In this document: one piece after another, positions 1 to 7,750 of the stretch | How positions within the stretch are numbered: position 1 is the stretch's first letter | How the letters are laid out: each line of letters starts with the position of its first letter | Assembly (NCBI GenBank): GCA_021775525.1 | Contig: JAJFHQ010000035.1 | Location: 1-33,379, forward strand | Length of the DNA stretch: 33,379 nt | Direction of reading: 5' to 3' | Origin: Hyphomicrobiales bacterium | GTDB taxonomy: Bacteria; Pseudomonadota; Alphaproteobacteria; Rhizobiales; Methyloligellaceae | Program-made: the position numbers and the translations under genes | Notes under the pieces: generated by a model | What the model was told of the DNA's origin: nothing | What the model saw: the letters and a program-made list of their open reading frames with translations, nothing else | Databases searched by the model: none

Positions 1-795
1 CATGCCGAGCGAACCTGTCATCATCGCGGCTTCATCGGACAACATGTCTCCGAACAGATTGTCGGTCACCAGCACGTCAAACTGCTTTGGATCACGCACA
101 AGCTGCATGGCGCAATTGTCGGCAAGAATGTGATGGCAATCCAGATCAGAGCATTCTTCCTTGAAGATGCGCTGTGCAACCTCGTACCAGAGCACGCCGG
201 ATTTCATCACATTGTGTTTTTCAGACGAATGAATCTTTTTGCCGCGCTTTCTCGCCAGGTCGCAGGCGACGCGGATAATTCGCTCAATCTCGGACGTGGT
301 GTAAACGGTCGTATCAACAGCCCGCTGCTGCCCGTCCGGAAGATCAGTGATTTCCTTGGGCTCGCCAAAATAGGTGCCACCAGTCAGCTCGCGCACGATC
401 ATGATGTCGAGACCCTCGACAAGTTCGCGCTTCAGCGATGAGGCATCGGCGAGGGCCGGGTAGCATATTGCGGGGCGCAAATTGGCGAACAGGTCGAGAT
501 CTTTCCTCAGCCGCAGCAGGCCTGCCTCGGGGCGGATTTCAAAATCGATGCCGTCCCATTTGGGCCCGCCGACCGCACCGAGGATTGCCGCGTCGGCCTT
601 GTAGGCCTTCTCAACGGTCGTGTCGGAAACCGGTACGCCATGTTCATCAATGGAAGCGCCGCCCACGAGTTCGGATTCAACATTGAAACTGTTCTGGGTC
701 TGGGCGTTGAGCCAGGAGACCACGCCTTCGACCTCGCCCATGACCTCCGGGCCGATGCCGTCTCCGGGAAGAAGCAGAAGATCGTAATTTGCCAT
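1..795 (-). CDS. leuB: 3-isopropylmalate dehydrogenase, C-terminal part missing at window edge
   Basis: Cytosolic NAD-dependent oxidative decarboxylation of 3-isopropylmalate, the third step of leucine synthesis. The 265 visible codons begin at the ATG of 795-793 (MANYDLLLLPGDGIGPEV), with an AGGGG element about nine bases upstream. The family landmarks are present: the GDGIGPE start, GAVGGPKW near residue 75, the arginines of NLRP and RELTGGTYFGEP that bind substrate, and the metal-binding aspartates of TDNLFGDMLSDEAA near the break. The usual SVDKANV segment reads SSEKHNVMKSG, which keeps the catalytic lysine but changes its neighbours. The gene continues beyond base 1, so the last quarter or so is not visible. 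leuD and leuC lie on the same strand further right, separated by unrelated genes. Confidence 0.96.
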   Translation of the reverse strand, partial: MANYDLLLLPGDGIGPEVMGEVEGVVSWLNAQTQNSFNVESELVGGASIDEHGVPVSDTTVEKAYKADAAILGAVGGPKWDGIDFEIRPEAGLLRLRKDLDLFANLRPAICYPALADASSLKRELVEGLDIMIVRELTGGTYFGEPKEITDLPDGQQRAVDTTVYTTSEIERIIRVACDLARKRGKKIHSSEKHNVMKSGVLWYEVAQRIFKEECSDLDCHHILADNCAMQLVRDPKQFDVLVTDNLFGDMLSDEAAMMTGSLGM

Positions 796-905
796 TGAGT
801 ACGCCCCTAACTGAAAGCACGATTTAACTGGAACTGTTCCGGCAACGCCTAGCGGCTTCAAGCCCGCTTGGCAAGATACGGTGCGTACACTTCCCGCCAT
901 GCGTC

Positions 906-933
906 TTGCGGTAGAGCAGTGTTCTGCTAGACA
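906..933 (+). promoter_or_regulatory. Weak candidate promoter with internal palindrome for the CoA-transferase operon
   Basis: TTGCGG (906-911) and TAGACA (928-933) are 16 bases apart, 24 bases before the CoA-transferase start. The spacer holds a perfect AGCAG-TGTT-CTGCT inverted repeat (915-928) that could be an operator. Neither hexamer is close to consensus, so this is tentative. Confidence 0.25.
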
Positions 934-956
934 AACACGGGCTGGAAAATTTCGAG

Positions 957-2171
957 ATGAAAGTTGCGATGGCGAGCAAACCATTAGAGGACATCACGGT
1001 ACTGGATTTGACCAACGTGCTGGCCGGTCCGTTTTGCTGCCATCAGCTGGTGCATTTCGGGGCGGAAGTCATCAAGGTCGAAATGCCAGGTCGCGGTGAC
1101 CTTGCACGCCAGCTCGGGGCCGACCCAGACCTCAATGAAAAGCTCATGGGCGTGTCATTCCTGGCCCAGAATGCAGGCAAACGCTCCATCACGCTCAACC
1201 TCAAGAGTGACAAGGGCCGTGCCCTATTCGAGAAACTCATCACGCGCACCGATGTGCTGGTGGAGAATTTCCGTCCAGGCGTTATGGATAGGTTGGGCAT
1301 CGGTTTCGATGCACTCAAGAAGCACAAAGCCGATCTCATCTACTGCGCCATATCGGGCTTCGGGCAGGACGGGCCGATGCGGGATTTGCCCGCCTATGAC
1401 CAGATCGTGCAGGGCATGTCGGGTGTCATGAGCATCACCGGGGATGCATCAAGCGCCCCCCTGCGCGTCGGCTATCCCATGTGCGACACCATTGGCGGGC
1501 TGACGGCTGCAATGGCCATTTGCGCGGCTGTTGCCGGGCGGAAGCAAAACACGCCGCAATTTATCGACGTGTCGATGCTGGAGGCGACGCTGGCCACCAT
1601 GGGCTGGGTGGTCTCCAATCATCTCGTTGCCGGTATCGAGCCAAAGCCGTTGGGCAATGATAATTTCACCGCCTCGCCTTCGGGCTCTTTTGAAACCGGT
1701 GAGGGTCTGCTGAACATTTCGGCCAACAAGCAGCAGCAGTTTGAGAGTCTTTGTGAATTGCTGGGCAGGGAGGACCTGCTTGCCCATCCCGATTTTGCGG
1801 AACGCGAGGGCCGGTTGAAAAATCGTCAGGCCCTCAAGCGGGAACTGGAAAAAGAGTTCCGGGAAAAATCCGCGAAGGACTGGGCCGATGCCATGAACGC
1901 GGTCGGAATACCGGCAGGGGCAATATTGAGCGTGCCCGATATTCTTGCTCACCCTCAAATCTCTGAACGGGGAATGTTGACGGAGTTCAAGGATGTACCG
2001 GGGACGGGGCGCGATGTCCGCCTGGCGCGCAATGCGGTCAAGATGGATGGCGCCGCGCTCAGTGTCGATACGCCGCCACCGGAACTTGGCGTGGACAATG
2101 AAGATATTTACGGCCGGCTCGGTGTTGGCCGGAAAGAACTGGATGAACTCAAAAAGGAGGGCGTTCTGTGA
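957..2171 (+). CDS. Class III (CaiB/BaiF) CoA-transferase
   Basis: A 404-residue family III CoA-transferase, which moves CoA from a donor thioester to a carboxylic acid through an aspartyl-CoA intermediate. The fold's landmarks are present: VLDLTNVLAGPF near residue 14, GAEVIKVE at 35, DVLVENFRPG at 99 and ISGFGQDGP at 132. Asp177 (in RVGYPMCDTIGG) aligns with the catalytic aspartate of formyl-CoA transferase. Length is normal. A second ATG at 969 (MASKPLED) would also fit; neither start has a strong ribosome binding site. The stop overlaps the next gene's GTG start by four bases, so the two are probably translated together. That partner is a citryl-CoA-lyase-like protein, which suggests that a citrate-like or citramalate-like acid is activated here and then cleaved. 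The substrate is not readable from the sequence. Confidence 0.93.
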   Translation: MKVAMASKPLEDITVLDLTNVLAGPFCCHQLVHFGAEVIKVEMPGRGDLARQLGADPDLNEKLMGVSFLAQNAGKRSITLNLKSDKGRALFEKLITRTDVLVENFRPGVMDRLGIGFDALKKHKADLIYCAISGFGQDGPMRDLPAYDQIVQGMSGVMSITGDASSAPLRVGYPMCDTIGGLTAAMAICAAVAGRKQNTPQFIDVSMLEATLATMGWVVSNHLVAGIEPKPLGNDNFTASPSGSFETGEGLLNISANKQQQFESLCELLGREDLLAHPDFAEREGRLKNRQALKRELEKEFREKSAKDWADAMNAVGIPAGAILSVPDILAHPQISERGMLTEFKDVPGTGRDVRLARNAVKMDGAALSVDTPPPELGVDNEDIYGRLGVGRKELDELKKEGVL

Positions 2172-2995
2172 CCTCAAAGATCGGCGACACCATCTCGCCC
2201 ACCGACTGGTGGCACACCGACATCATTGACATGCGCCCCGGGCAAATCCGCTTTCGGGGTACGCCGGTTGAAGAGCTGATCGGCAATGTGAGTTTCCCGC
2301 AGATGATCTGGTTCATGCTGCGCGAAGGTTTGCCAAGCGAGGCGCAGGCGAAATTACTGGAAGCGGCGCTCGTTGCAGCCGTCGATCACGGACCCCAGGC
2401 ACCTTCCATCGCGGTTGCGCGCATGGGTGTCACTTGTGGGCAGAGTCTCAACGGTGCGATGGCCAGCGCCGTCAACACGCTGGATGACGTGCATGGCGGC
2501 GCGGGTGAGCAGGCAGTTGAGCTTTACCTGCGTATCGAGGCGCGGCAAAGTTCAGGAGAAGCCCTAGAGGCCGCCGTTTCGGCGGAACTGGATGACTATA
2601 CTGAAAGCGCACGTGGCAAATTCGTGCCGGGTTTCGGCCACCGGTTTCACAAACCCACCGACCCGCGCGCGCCCAGACTGCTTGCGCTGGTGGATGAGGC
2701 TGCAGGAGCGGGAACCGTTTCCGGTGTGTATGCAGCAATTGCCCTCAGTGTTGAGGCAGAACTGGCCAAACGCAAAGGCACCGCGCTGGCGATGAACATC
2801 GATGGCGTGACCGCAGTTATCTTCGCCGAGCTTGGGTTCGCGCCGCCGCTCGCCCGCGGGATTTTCTGCCTGTCACGCTCGGTGGGGATACTGGCCCATG
2901 CGTGGGAGCAGATGAACCAGGGCGGACGCAACAAGGGCCCGACGCCGCCCGGCGATCGCTGGCGCTATGACGGACCAAACCCTATTGAGGATTGA
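2168..2995 (+). CDS. Citryl-CoA lyase-like protein of the citrate synthase superfamily
   Basis: A 275-residue protein with a short citrate synthase fold, far shorter than housekeeping citrate synthase (about 430) and resembling stand-alone citryl-CoA lyase or the C-terminal domain of ATP-citrate lyase. The three catalytic positions of the superfamily can be picked out: His109 (DVHGGAGEQ), His158 (GFGHRFHKPTDPR) and Asp212 (ALAMNIDGV). IRFRGTPVEELIG near residue 27 is also typical. It starts at GTG 2168 behind a strong AAGGAGG, inside the stop of the CoA-transferase. The likely reaction is cleavage (or formation) of a 3-hydroxy-3-carboxyacyl-CoA to acetyl-CoA plus a 2-oxoacid, acting on the product of the upstream transferase. 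Citryl-CoA is the default guess; other acyl-CoAs are possible. Confidence 0.85.
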   Translation: MTSKIGDTISPTDWWHTDIIDMRPGQIRFRGTPVEELIGNVSFPQMIWFMLREGLPSEAQAKLLEAALVAAVDHGPQAPSIAVARMGVTCGQSLNGAMASAVNTLDDVHGGAGEQAVELYLRIEARQSSGEALEAAVSAELDDYTESARGKFVPGFGHRFHKPTDPRAPRLLALVDEAAGAGTVSGVYAAIALSVEAELAKRKGTALAMNIDGVTAVIFAELGFAPPLARGIFCLSRSVGILAHAWEQMNQGGRNKGPTPPGDRWRYDGPNPIED

Positions 2996-3004
2996 AAAAG
3001 AGCT

Positions 3005-3292
3005 CTAAAGCCCCCGGTGCCCGCCGCCATCGGAGCCGCCTGACCCGCGCCCGAAAATATAACCCGCAACACCGCCGAGGAGGGTGGCGAGAATTTCGGT
3101 GGAAAGCGCCTGGGTGACGGCGAGGGCGAGAATGGTGGGAACCAGAAGAACGATGCCAAAAGCCTGCAAGGTCCAGGCGTCCCATCCCTTTGAGCGCATG
3201 TAGATCACGTAGCCGCCACCTGCGAACATGGCGAAGGACAGCCCCATGGCGAGGAGTTTAACGGTGCTAGCCGGGTCGTTTCTAATTGCCAT
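3005..3292 (-). CDS. Small hypothetical membrane protein
   Basis: A 95-residue protein of no family I recognise. It has two or three hydrophobic segments (about residues 12-31, 41-62 and 66-80) and a Gly/Ser/His-rich tail (GRGSGGSDGGGHRGL). It starts at ATG 3292 with AGGAG nine bases upstream, and that ribosome binding site overlaps the leuD stop codon at 3305-3307, so it is very likely translated from the leuD message. It converges on the citryl-CoA-lyase-like gene with nine bases between the stops. Confidence 0.7.
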   Translation of the reverse strand: MAIRNDPASTVKLLAMGLSFAMFAGGGYVIYMRSKGWDAWTLQAFGIVLLVPTILALAVTQALSTEILATLLGGVAGYIFGRGSGGSDGGGHRGL

Positions 3293-3304
3293 AAAGTTTT
3301 GCTC

Positions 3305-3910
3305 CTAAAGCCAGGGGTGTTCGGCTGACGATTTTTCCTCGTAAGACGAGATTTTCTCCTCCTTCTGCAAGGTAAGCCCGACATCGTCGAGGCCATTCAG
3401 CAGGCAGTGCTTGCGATGGGGGTCGATATCAAACTTGATCACGCCGCCATCCGGGCCGGTAATTTCCTGGGCTTCCAGATCAATGGTGATGGTGGCGTTG
3501 GAGCCGCGTTCTGCATCTTCCAGCAGCTTGTCCACGTCTTCCTGCGGCAGCTTGATCGGCAGGATGCCGTTCTTGAAACAGTTGTTGTAGAAAATGTCGG
3601 CGAAGGACGTTGATACGACGCAGCGGATGCCGAAATCGAGCAGTGCCCAGGGGGCATGTTCGCGCGAAGACCCACAGCCGAAATTCTCGCCCGCGACAAT
3701 GATCTTGGAATTGCGGTAGGCCGGTTTGTTAAGAACGAAATCTTCGTTCTCAGAACCGTCGTCCTTGTAGCGCATTTCCGAAAACAGTGCCTTGCCAAGA
3801 CCCGTGCGTGCAATCGTCTTGAGATATTGCTTGGGGATGATCTTGTCGGTGTCGATGTTGATCATGTTCAGCGGCGCTGCGACGCCGGTGAGGGTGGAGA
3901 ATTTGTCCAT
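3305..3910 (-). CDS. leuD: 3-isopropylmalate dehydratase small subunit
   Basis: Small subunit of isopropylmalate isomerase, which pairs with LeuC to convert 2- to 3-isopropylmalate in leucine synthesis. The 201-residue length is normal. Diagnostic segments are [14 protein letters not shown] near residue 20, the loop [17 protein letters not shown] near 80 and [11 protein letters not shown] near 105. An upstream in-frame ATG (3961) exists, but the start at 3910 (MDKFSTLTG) has GGAAG eight bases upstream and matches the family start. Its large subunit leuC lies 5 kb away on the same strand, with unrelated genes in between. Confidence 0.96.
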   Translation of the reverse strand: MDKFSTLTGVAAPLNMINIDTDKIIPKQYLKTIARTGLGKALFSEMRYKDDGSENEDFVLNKPAYRNSKIIVAGENFGCGSSREHAPWALLDFGIRCVVSTSFADIFYNNCFKNGILPIKLPQEDVDKLLEDAERGSNATITIDLEAQEITGPDGGVIKFDIDPHRKHCLLNGLDDVGLTLQKEEKISSYEEKSSAEHPWL

Positions 3911-3963
3911 GGCACATGCTTCCAGAAGTTTCTGATAACGTGGCTCAGTACATAGCGCCAATT

Positions 3964-4998
3964 TTACGCCGCGTCACCTCCTCTCAGCACTGCATTCTTC
4001 TGCGCCGCTTCATACGCCGCCGCCGCAGCCGCCACGTCCTGCAATCCGGTGCCTGTTGAATCGAAAATCACAATTTGCTCCTCACGAACGCGCCCCGGTT
4101 TCATCCCTGCTGCGAGCTCCGCGAGCGTGGCGGCAACGCATTCGTGCGTGGCGCTACCGGCGCGGATGGCATGCGCGAGGTCGCCATCGCTGGCGCATTG
4201 ATCTGCGTCATCGACGAGAATCCTTGCGTCCTTGAAAAGCGCAGGATCAAGTTCCTGCTTGTCCGGATTGTCGGCCCCGACAGCGGCAATGAAACTGCCC
4301 GGGTCCACCATATCTGGTGTGAGAATGGCCTCGACCGCGGTGGTGCACGTGACGATGATGTCGCTTGATCCGGTAGCTTCCGAGATTGATGCTGCCGGTG
4401 CGGCCTCAACTCCCAGAGCGACGTTGGCCCAGACTCCGAACTTTTCAGCTTTAGAGCTCTCGCGATCAAAAGCGGCGATGCGCGTAATCGGCAGGATATC
4501 CGTGAGTGCCCGCGCCTGGTACATTGCCTGATCGCCGCATCCGATCATGGCAAGGGTGCTGGCCCCGGGGCGGGCGCCATGCCTGGCTGCCAGTGCTGTC
4601 GCTGCGGCGGTTCGCAAGCCGGTCAGCTCACCCGATTGCAGGATGGCGAGAGGGTGACCGTCGCTCCCGTCGCACAACACGATCACACCCTGGATGGTCG
4701 GCAACCCTGAACGTTGACGGTTTTCCGGGAAGTTGGCGTTGATCTTGGCGGCAAAATATTTTTGAGTGCCGGGATACAAACCGGCTTTCACATGAAATTT
4801 GCCGTCCCCGGTCTGGAAACCGAGCGAGCGGGCGTTGTCTGCCGGTGAGGTATGGAGCCGGGCATAGGCATCTTCCAGCGCCGCGAGGCACAGACTCGGT
4901 GTCAGGAGGGTGCGCAGCTTGGATGCGCCAAGCAAGACGAGATCACCCAAGTCATCGCACCGGTCAGCGGTAAATTCCAGATTTTCGGGAGTGCCCAT
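3964..4998 (-). CDS. Ornithine cyclodeaminase / mu-crystallin family protein
   Basis: A 344-residue NAD(P)-binding protein of the ornithine cyclodeaminase/mu-crystallin family. Members include ornithine and alanine enzymes, ketimine reductases and tauropine or opine type dehydrogenases. The signature [21 protein letters not shown] is followed by the strongly conserved [19 protein letters not shown] and a Rossmann motif [25 protein letters not shown] and [13 protein letters not shown] follow in the usual order. I chose ATG 4998 because GGAG sits six bases upstream; in-frame ATG and TTG codons at 5004 and 5010 are less well placed. It lies 53 bases upstream of leuD and has its own promoter candidate at 5077-5105. 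The true substrate cannot be assigned, and nothing nearby points to arginine or proline metabolism. Confidence 0.88.
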   Translation of the reverse strand: MGTPENLEFTADRCDDLGDLVLLGASKLRTLLTPSLCLAALEDAYARLHTSPADNARSLGFQTGDGKFHVKAGLYPGTQKYFAAKINANFPENRQRSGLPTIQGVIVLCDGSDGHPLAILQSGELTGLRTAAATALAARHGARPGASTLAMIGCGDQAMYQARALTDILPITRIAAFDRESSKAEKFGVWANVALGVEAAPAASISEATGSSDIIVTCTTAVEAILTPDMVDPGSFIAAVGADNPDKQELDPALFKDARILVDDADQCASDGDLAHAIRAGSATHECVAATLAELAAGMKPGRVREEQIVIFDSTGTGLQDVAAAAAAYEAAQKNAVLRGGDAA

Positions 4999-5076
4999 TG
5001 TCATCTCCAATAATAATCGGAGCAGAACTTGGGCGGTGTTGCCTGAACGGGCGCCTGCGAAGGCCCGTCGGCGTGG

Positions 5077-5105
5077 ATTTAGGAGCAGTGCATGGGCGAA
5101 GTCAA
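5077..5105 (-). promoter_or_regulatory. Candidate sigma-70 promoter for the cyclodeaminase homologue
   Basis: On the minus strand CTTGACT (-35 core TTGACT, complement of 5100-5105) is followed after 17 bases by CTAAAT (complement of 5077-5082). This resembles the CTTGAC-N17-CTATAT type common in alphaproteobacteria, and it lies about 80 bases before the start at 4998. Confidence 0.4.
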
Positions 5106-5148
5106 GAAGTTGCCGGGTTCCGACAGTTTTGGACCGACGCCTGGAACC

Positions 5149-6240
5149 CTAGGAAATATAAGTCTCGATGTCGAAGTGAGAGAGTTCCTCAAGATAGTTA
5201 TCGAGGCTTACCAGCCCGACACAGGGCTGCGCGCCCGTGATTTCTTTTTTTCCTGTGAGTAGTTCCTTTGCCAGAATGATTGCTGGAATTGTCGGGATGT
5301 GAGGACCATCTCCATTTCTTGCTATTATGAACCAGTTGCGCATGTGCTGGACGCCTTTCTGGTTCTCTCCGGTGATGCTCATATGCATTCCACCATCGGC
5401 TGACCCCAGAGCATTGAACAGATCACTTGTCCTGAGAAGCAGGCTGGCGAAGCGTGGCAGCCTGATTGGCAATCCTGCACGGACAAGCCATGACAATCCC
5501 CACAGTCCCAGATGCATAAAACCCATTTCCAGGCCTGCTGAAAATTGGATTCTGCCGATGCCATATCGCGCTGGCAGTAAATCGAGATCTGGAATTTCGC
5601 AGTTGGCCATCCATCTTTTGCCCAGCTCAGGATAGCGTTGACGGTAGATACCCTGCCAGCCATAGATCGATTTATTACCGCTTGGGAACGAGTTCAGTTT
5701 CTTCCCCACATAGCTCAAAATGGCTCGCGTCGTCGCCAGTCCGCGTTCAGCTTTCTGACCGGGGCTGATTCCATACCGAAGCGAGTTGATTGTTGAAAAC
5801 TCGTGATTGAAAAACTCCAGCACTGCAGATGAAAGCCCCGGCACGGTACTTGCGCCCGAGATGACGGCAATGCCGGCTTTCAGGGCTTTCTTGTTGAGAA
5901 TTGAAATGCCCGTGACAAAGTTCCGGCCATCCGCGATGTCCAGGTAGTGGACCTTCTGTCGAATGCATGTTTCCGCAACCGAATAATCACAATTTTGAAA
6001 GGGGCCACATGTGTTGATGATGACTTTTGGCTTGAGCGCGGAAAGGTGCTCATCGAAGGGCTGAGAAACATCAAAACAAGCTGCCTCCGCCAGGCCGCCG
6101 GGCAAAAGTTGTACCAGTGACGCCGCTTTTCCATGGTTACGCCCGGAAATTATAACCGGGATACCGTCTCGCGTCAGGGCAGCCGCGATGCGCTTGCCAA
6201 AATTACCATAACCCCCAAGGATCAGGACGCGGCCGGGCAT
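5149..6240 (-). CDS. Saccharopine dehydrogenase-like NAD(P)-binding protein
   Basis: A 363-residue protein with an N-terminal Rossmann fold (VLILGGYGNFG at residues 5-15, then SGRNHGKAASL) of the saccharopine dehydrogenase NADP-binding family. The typical VIINTCGPFQNCDYSVAETC and HYLDIADGRNFV segments follow, with GASTVPGLSSAV near residue 140. A hydrophobic stretch near residue 255 (FMHLGLWGLSWLVRAGLP) could be a membrane anchor. The start at 6240 (MPGRVLILGG) lies 19 bases inside the end of the upstream DUF393-DUF4166 gene, so the two are probably co-translated. In other bacteria this enzyme type is found fused to DUF4166; here DUF4166 is in the neighbouring protein. It is probably not a lysine-pathway enzyme, since proteins of this branch are uncharacterised oxidoreductases. 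Confidence 0.82.
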   Translation of the reverse strand: MPGRVLILGGYGNFGKRIAAALTRDGIPVIISGRNHGKAASLVQLLPGGLAEAACFDVSQPFDEHLSALKPKVIINTCGPFQNCDYSVAETCIRQKVHYLDIADGRNFVTGISILNKKALKAGIAVISGASTVPGLSSAVLEFFNHEFSTINSLRYGISPGQKAERGLATTRAILSYVGKKLNSFPSGNKSIYGWQGIYRQRYPELGKRWMANCEIPDLDLLPARYGIGRIQFSAGLEMGFMHLGLWGLSWLVRAGLPIRLPRFASLLLRTSDLFNALGSADGGMHMSITGENQKGVQHMRNWFIIARNGDGPHIPTIPAIILAKELLTGKKEITGAQPCVGLVSLDNYLEELSHFDIETYIS

Positions 6241-7250
6241 GAGACATCCGTTATTCTGAAGCGTCCCGAATAAGCAAAACATGTTCCGAACCAAGGATGC
6301 CGGGAGTGAGTCCACATCTCGAATTCATCCTGGGAGAGCGGCGCTTCTTCCGCTTCGCCCGGCCCGATCAAAAGCGACAGCGGGATAGAGATTGATAGAT
6401 TAAGGATGCGCCAGACATACCCACGGTGGGAGAGAATAACTTTACCACCATCCCACTTGTAGGCCATTTTCCACCCGATACCGAAGCGCATGAATTCAAC
6501 CAGCTGGTTCCCACCAATATGCACCATGCGGGAGTTGAAATGTTCATCCCCGTTGGCGTAATGAAAAATGCGGTTAAAATGAAACGCGCTTGTATCTCTG
6601 CCGCTGGAAAAAGTGACGGTCACCGGTACGCCTGTACCTGATCTGGAAACAAGAATACCCGAAAGCCGGGATATCAACTGCATCAAAGGCGATACTTTGA
6701 TATCAAGAGTGCCCTTGGCGACGACAACATCATCACTATACGGCCGTATCGCGTAATGATCTTGAAAGACCTTTGGAAGGCTGTCCCAATCCTCTCCAAA
6801 CACGGTCTTGAAAACAGGGTCGATGCCACCGGCTGAGTTTTGCAAATTTTGTATTTTTTCAACACCATTCATTCTCAGCAACAGATTGCGCGTACCACGC
6901 ATCGCCGGGTAGAAGATTTTTGCCAAGGTCCGGGAGCGGAAAAAAAGCGCATTTGCCTTGTTGAACCAGCCCGATGAACTGCCGAGCAGGGCCATCATAT
7001 GCAGGGCGTCCTCACCATGGTAGCAAACACCCTGAAACTTCAGCACCATGCCGTCGTCGAGATCCAGACCAAGCCGGGTTATCTCCTGAATGAGAGGATG
7101 CGATGGATCATCGCGGGCGCTCACCAGCCTTAGCGGTCCTATAGATTTACGTATTTGCAGTGCGCTAGCAGCATGAGTACAGATTGGGCAATGACCATCA
7201 TAGGCAAACCAGACATCGCCTTCTAATCTATGTTGGTCAGTTTCTGTCAT
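6222..7250 (-). CDS. DUF393 (DCC thiol-oxidoreductase-like) - DUF4166 fusion protein
   Basis: A 342-residue two-domain protein. Residues about 12-130 are a DUF393/DCC-family thioredoxin-like domain with the motif Asp18-Gly-x-Cys21-Pro-Ile-Cys24, a likely redox-active pair. Residues about 143-335 match DUF4166, starting FKTVFGEDWDSLPKVFQDHY and continuing through GTGVPVTVTFSSGRDT, FHFNRIFHY and LVEFMRFGIGWKMAY. Both domains are of unknown function. There is no signal peptide. The ATG at 7250 has no clear ribosome binding site, and the divergent DUF2269 gene begins only 16 bases away. The saccharopine-dehydrogenase-like gene overlaps its 3' end. Base composition here is visibly more AT-rich than in the flanking leu genes, which may indicate acquisition from elsewhere. 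Confidence 0.82.
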   Translation of the reverse strand: MTETDQHRLEGDVWFAYDGHCPICTHAASALQIRKSIGPLRLVSARDDPSHPLIQEITRLGLDLDDGMVLKFQGVCYHGEDALHMMALLGSSSGWFNKANALFFRSRTLAKIFYPAMRGTRNLLLRMNGVEKIQNLQNSAGGIDPVFKTVFGEDWDSLPKVFQDHYAIRPYSDDVVVAKGTLDIKVSPLMQLISRLSGILVSRSGTGVPVTVTFSSGRDTSAFHFNRIFHYANGDEHFNSRMVHIGGNQLVEFMRFGIGWKMAYKWDGGKVILSHRGYVWRILNLSISIPLSLLIGPGEAEEAPLSQDEFEMWTHSRHPWFGTCFAYSGRFRITDVSCPAAS

Positions 7251-7266
7251 GCAGGAGAAAATCGCT

Positions 7267-7749
7267 GTGAGCTACCTGCTCTTAAAGTGGGTTCATATCA
7301 TGAGCGCGACAATACTCTTCGGGACGGGTATTGGCAGCGCTTTTTACATGTTCATGGCCAATCGTCGGGGCAAGGTGGAAGAAATTTTTTATGCCACGCG
7401 AATGGTGGTGCTCGCCGATTATCTGTTCACCGCTCCGGCAGTCATTTTGCAGTTTATCACCGGTGTGATGCTGGTTCACAAGCTGGGATACAACTTCTCC
7501 GATTTCTGGATCGCCTGGGGGATGGGTCTCTATTTCTTTGCGGGCGCTTGCTGGCTGCCCGTCGTCTGGATGCAGATCAGGATGAGAAATATGGCCAAGA
7601 AAGCGTTGGTGAGTGGAGAGCTTTTGCCGGAGAGTTTCTGGAAGATGGACCGCTGGTGGATTCTCCTTGGGTCACTTGCATTTCCATCACTTGTTGGTGT
7701 TTTTTACCTGATGGTTTTCAAACCATTAGATTTGGCAATCATCTACTAG
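7267..7749 (+). CDS. DUF2269-family integral membrane protein
   Basis: A membrane protein of about 160 residues with four hydrophobic segments. It begins MSYLLLKWVHIMSATILFGTG, the characteristic DUF2269 start in which a conserved His lies in the first helix. I chose GTG 7267 rather than the upstream in-frame ATG at 7249 because AGGAG (7253-7257) is correctly spaced for 7267 and would lie inside the longer reading frame. Conserved Arg and Trp residues (ANRRGKVEEIFYATRMVVLADYL, DRWWILLG) follow the family pattern. Function is unknown; DUF2269 proteins are often assumed to be haem- or quinone-related because of the buried histidine, but that is speculation. It is divergent from the DUF393-DUF4166 gene, so the two probably share regulation. 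Confidence 0.85.
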   Translation: MSYLLLKWVHIMSATILFGTGIGSAFYMFMANRRGKVEEIFYATRMVVLADYLFTAPAVILQFITGVMLVHKLGYNFSDFWIAWGMGLYFFAGACWLPVVWMQIRMRNMAKKALVSGELLPESFWKMDRWWILLGSLAFPSLVGVFYLMVFKPLDLAIIY

Positions 7750-7750
7750 A

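Noticed and set aside
1449-2177. Long minus-strand reading frame opposite the CoA-transferase
   Set aside because: It mirrors a well-supported gene on the plus strand and shows no family motifs or ribosome binding site.
5149-6240. True lysine-pathway saccharopine dehydrogenase
   Set aside because: Only the NADP-binding fold is shared; linkage to DUF4166 and the hydrophobic stretch place it in an uncharacterised branch.
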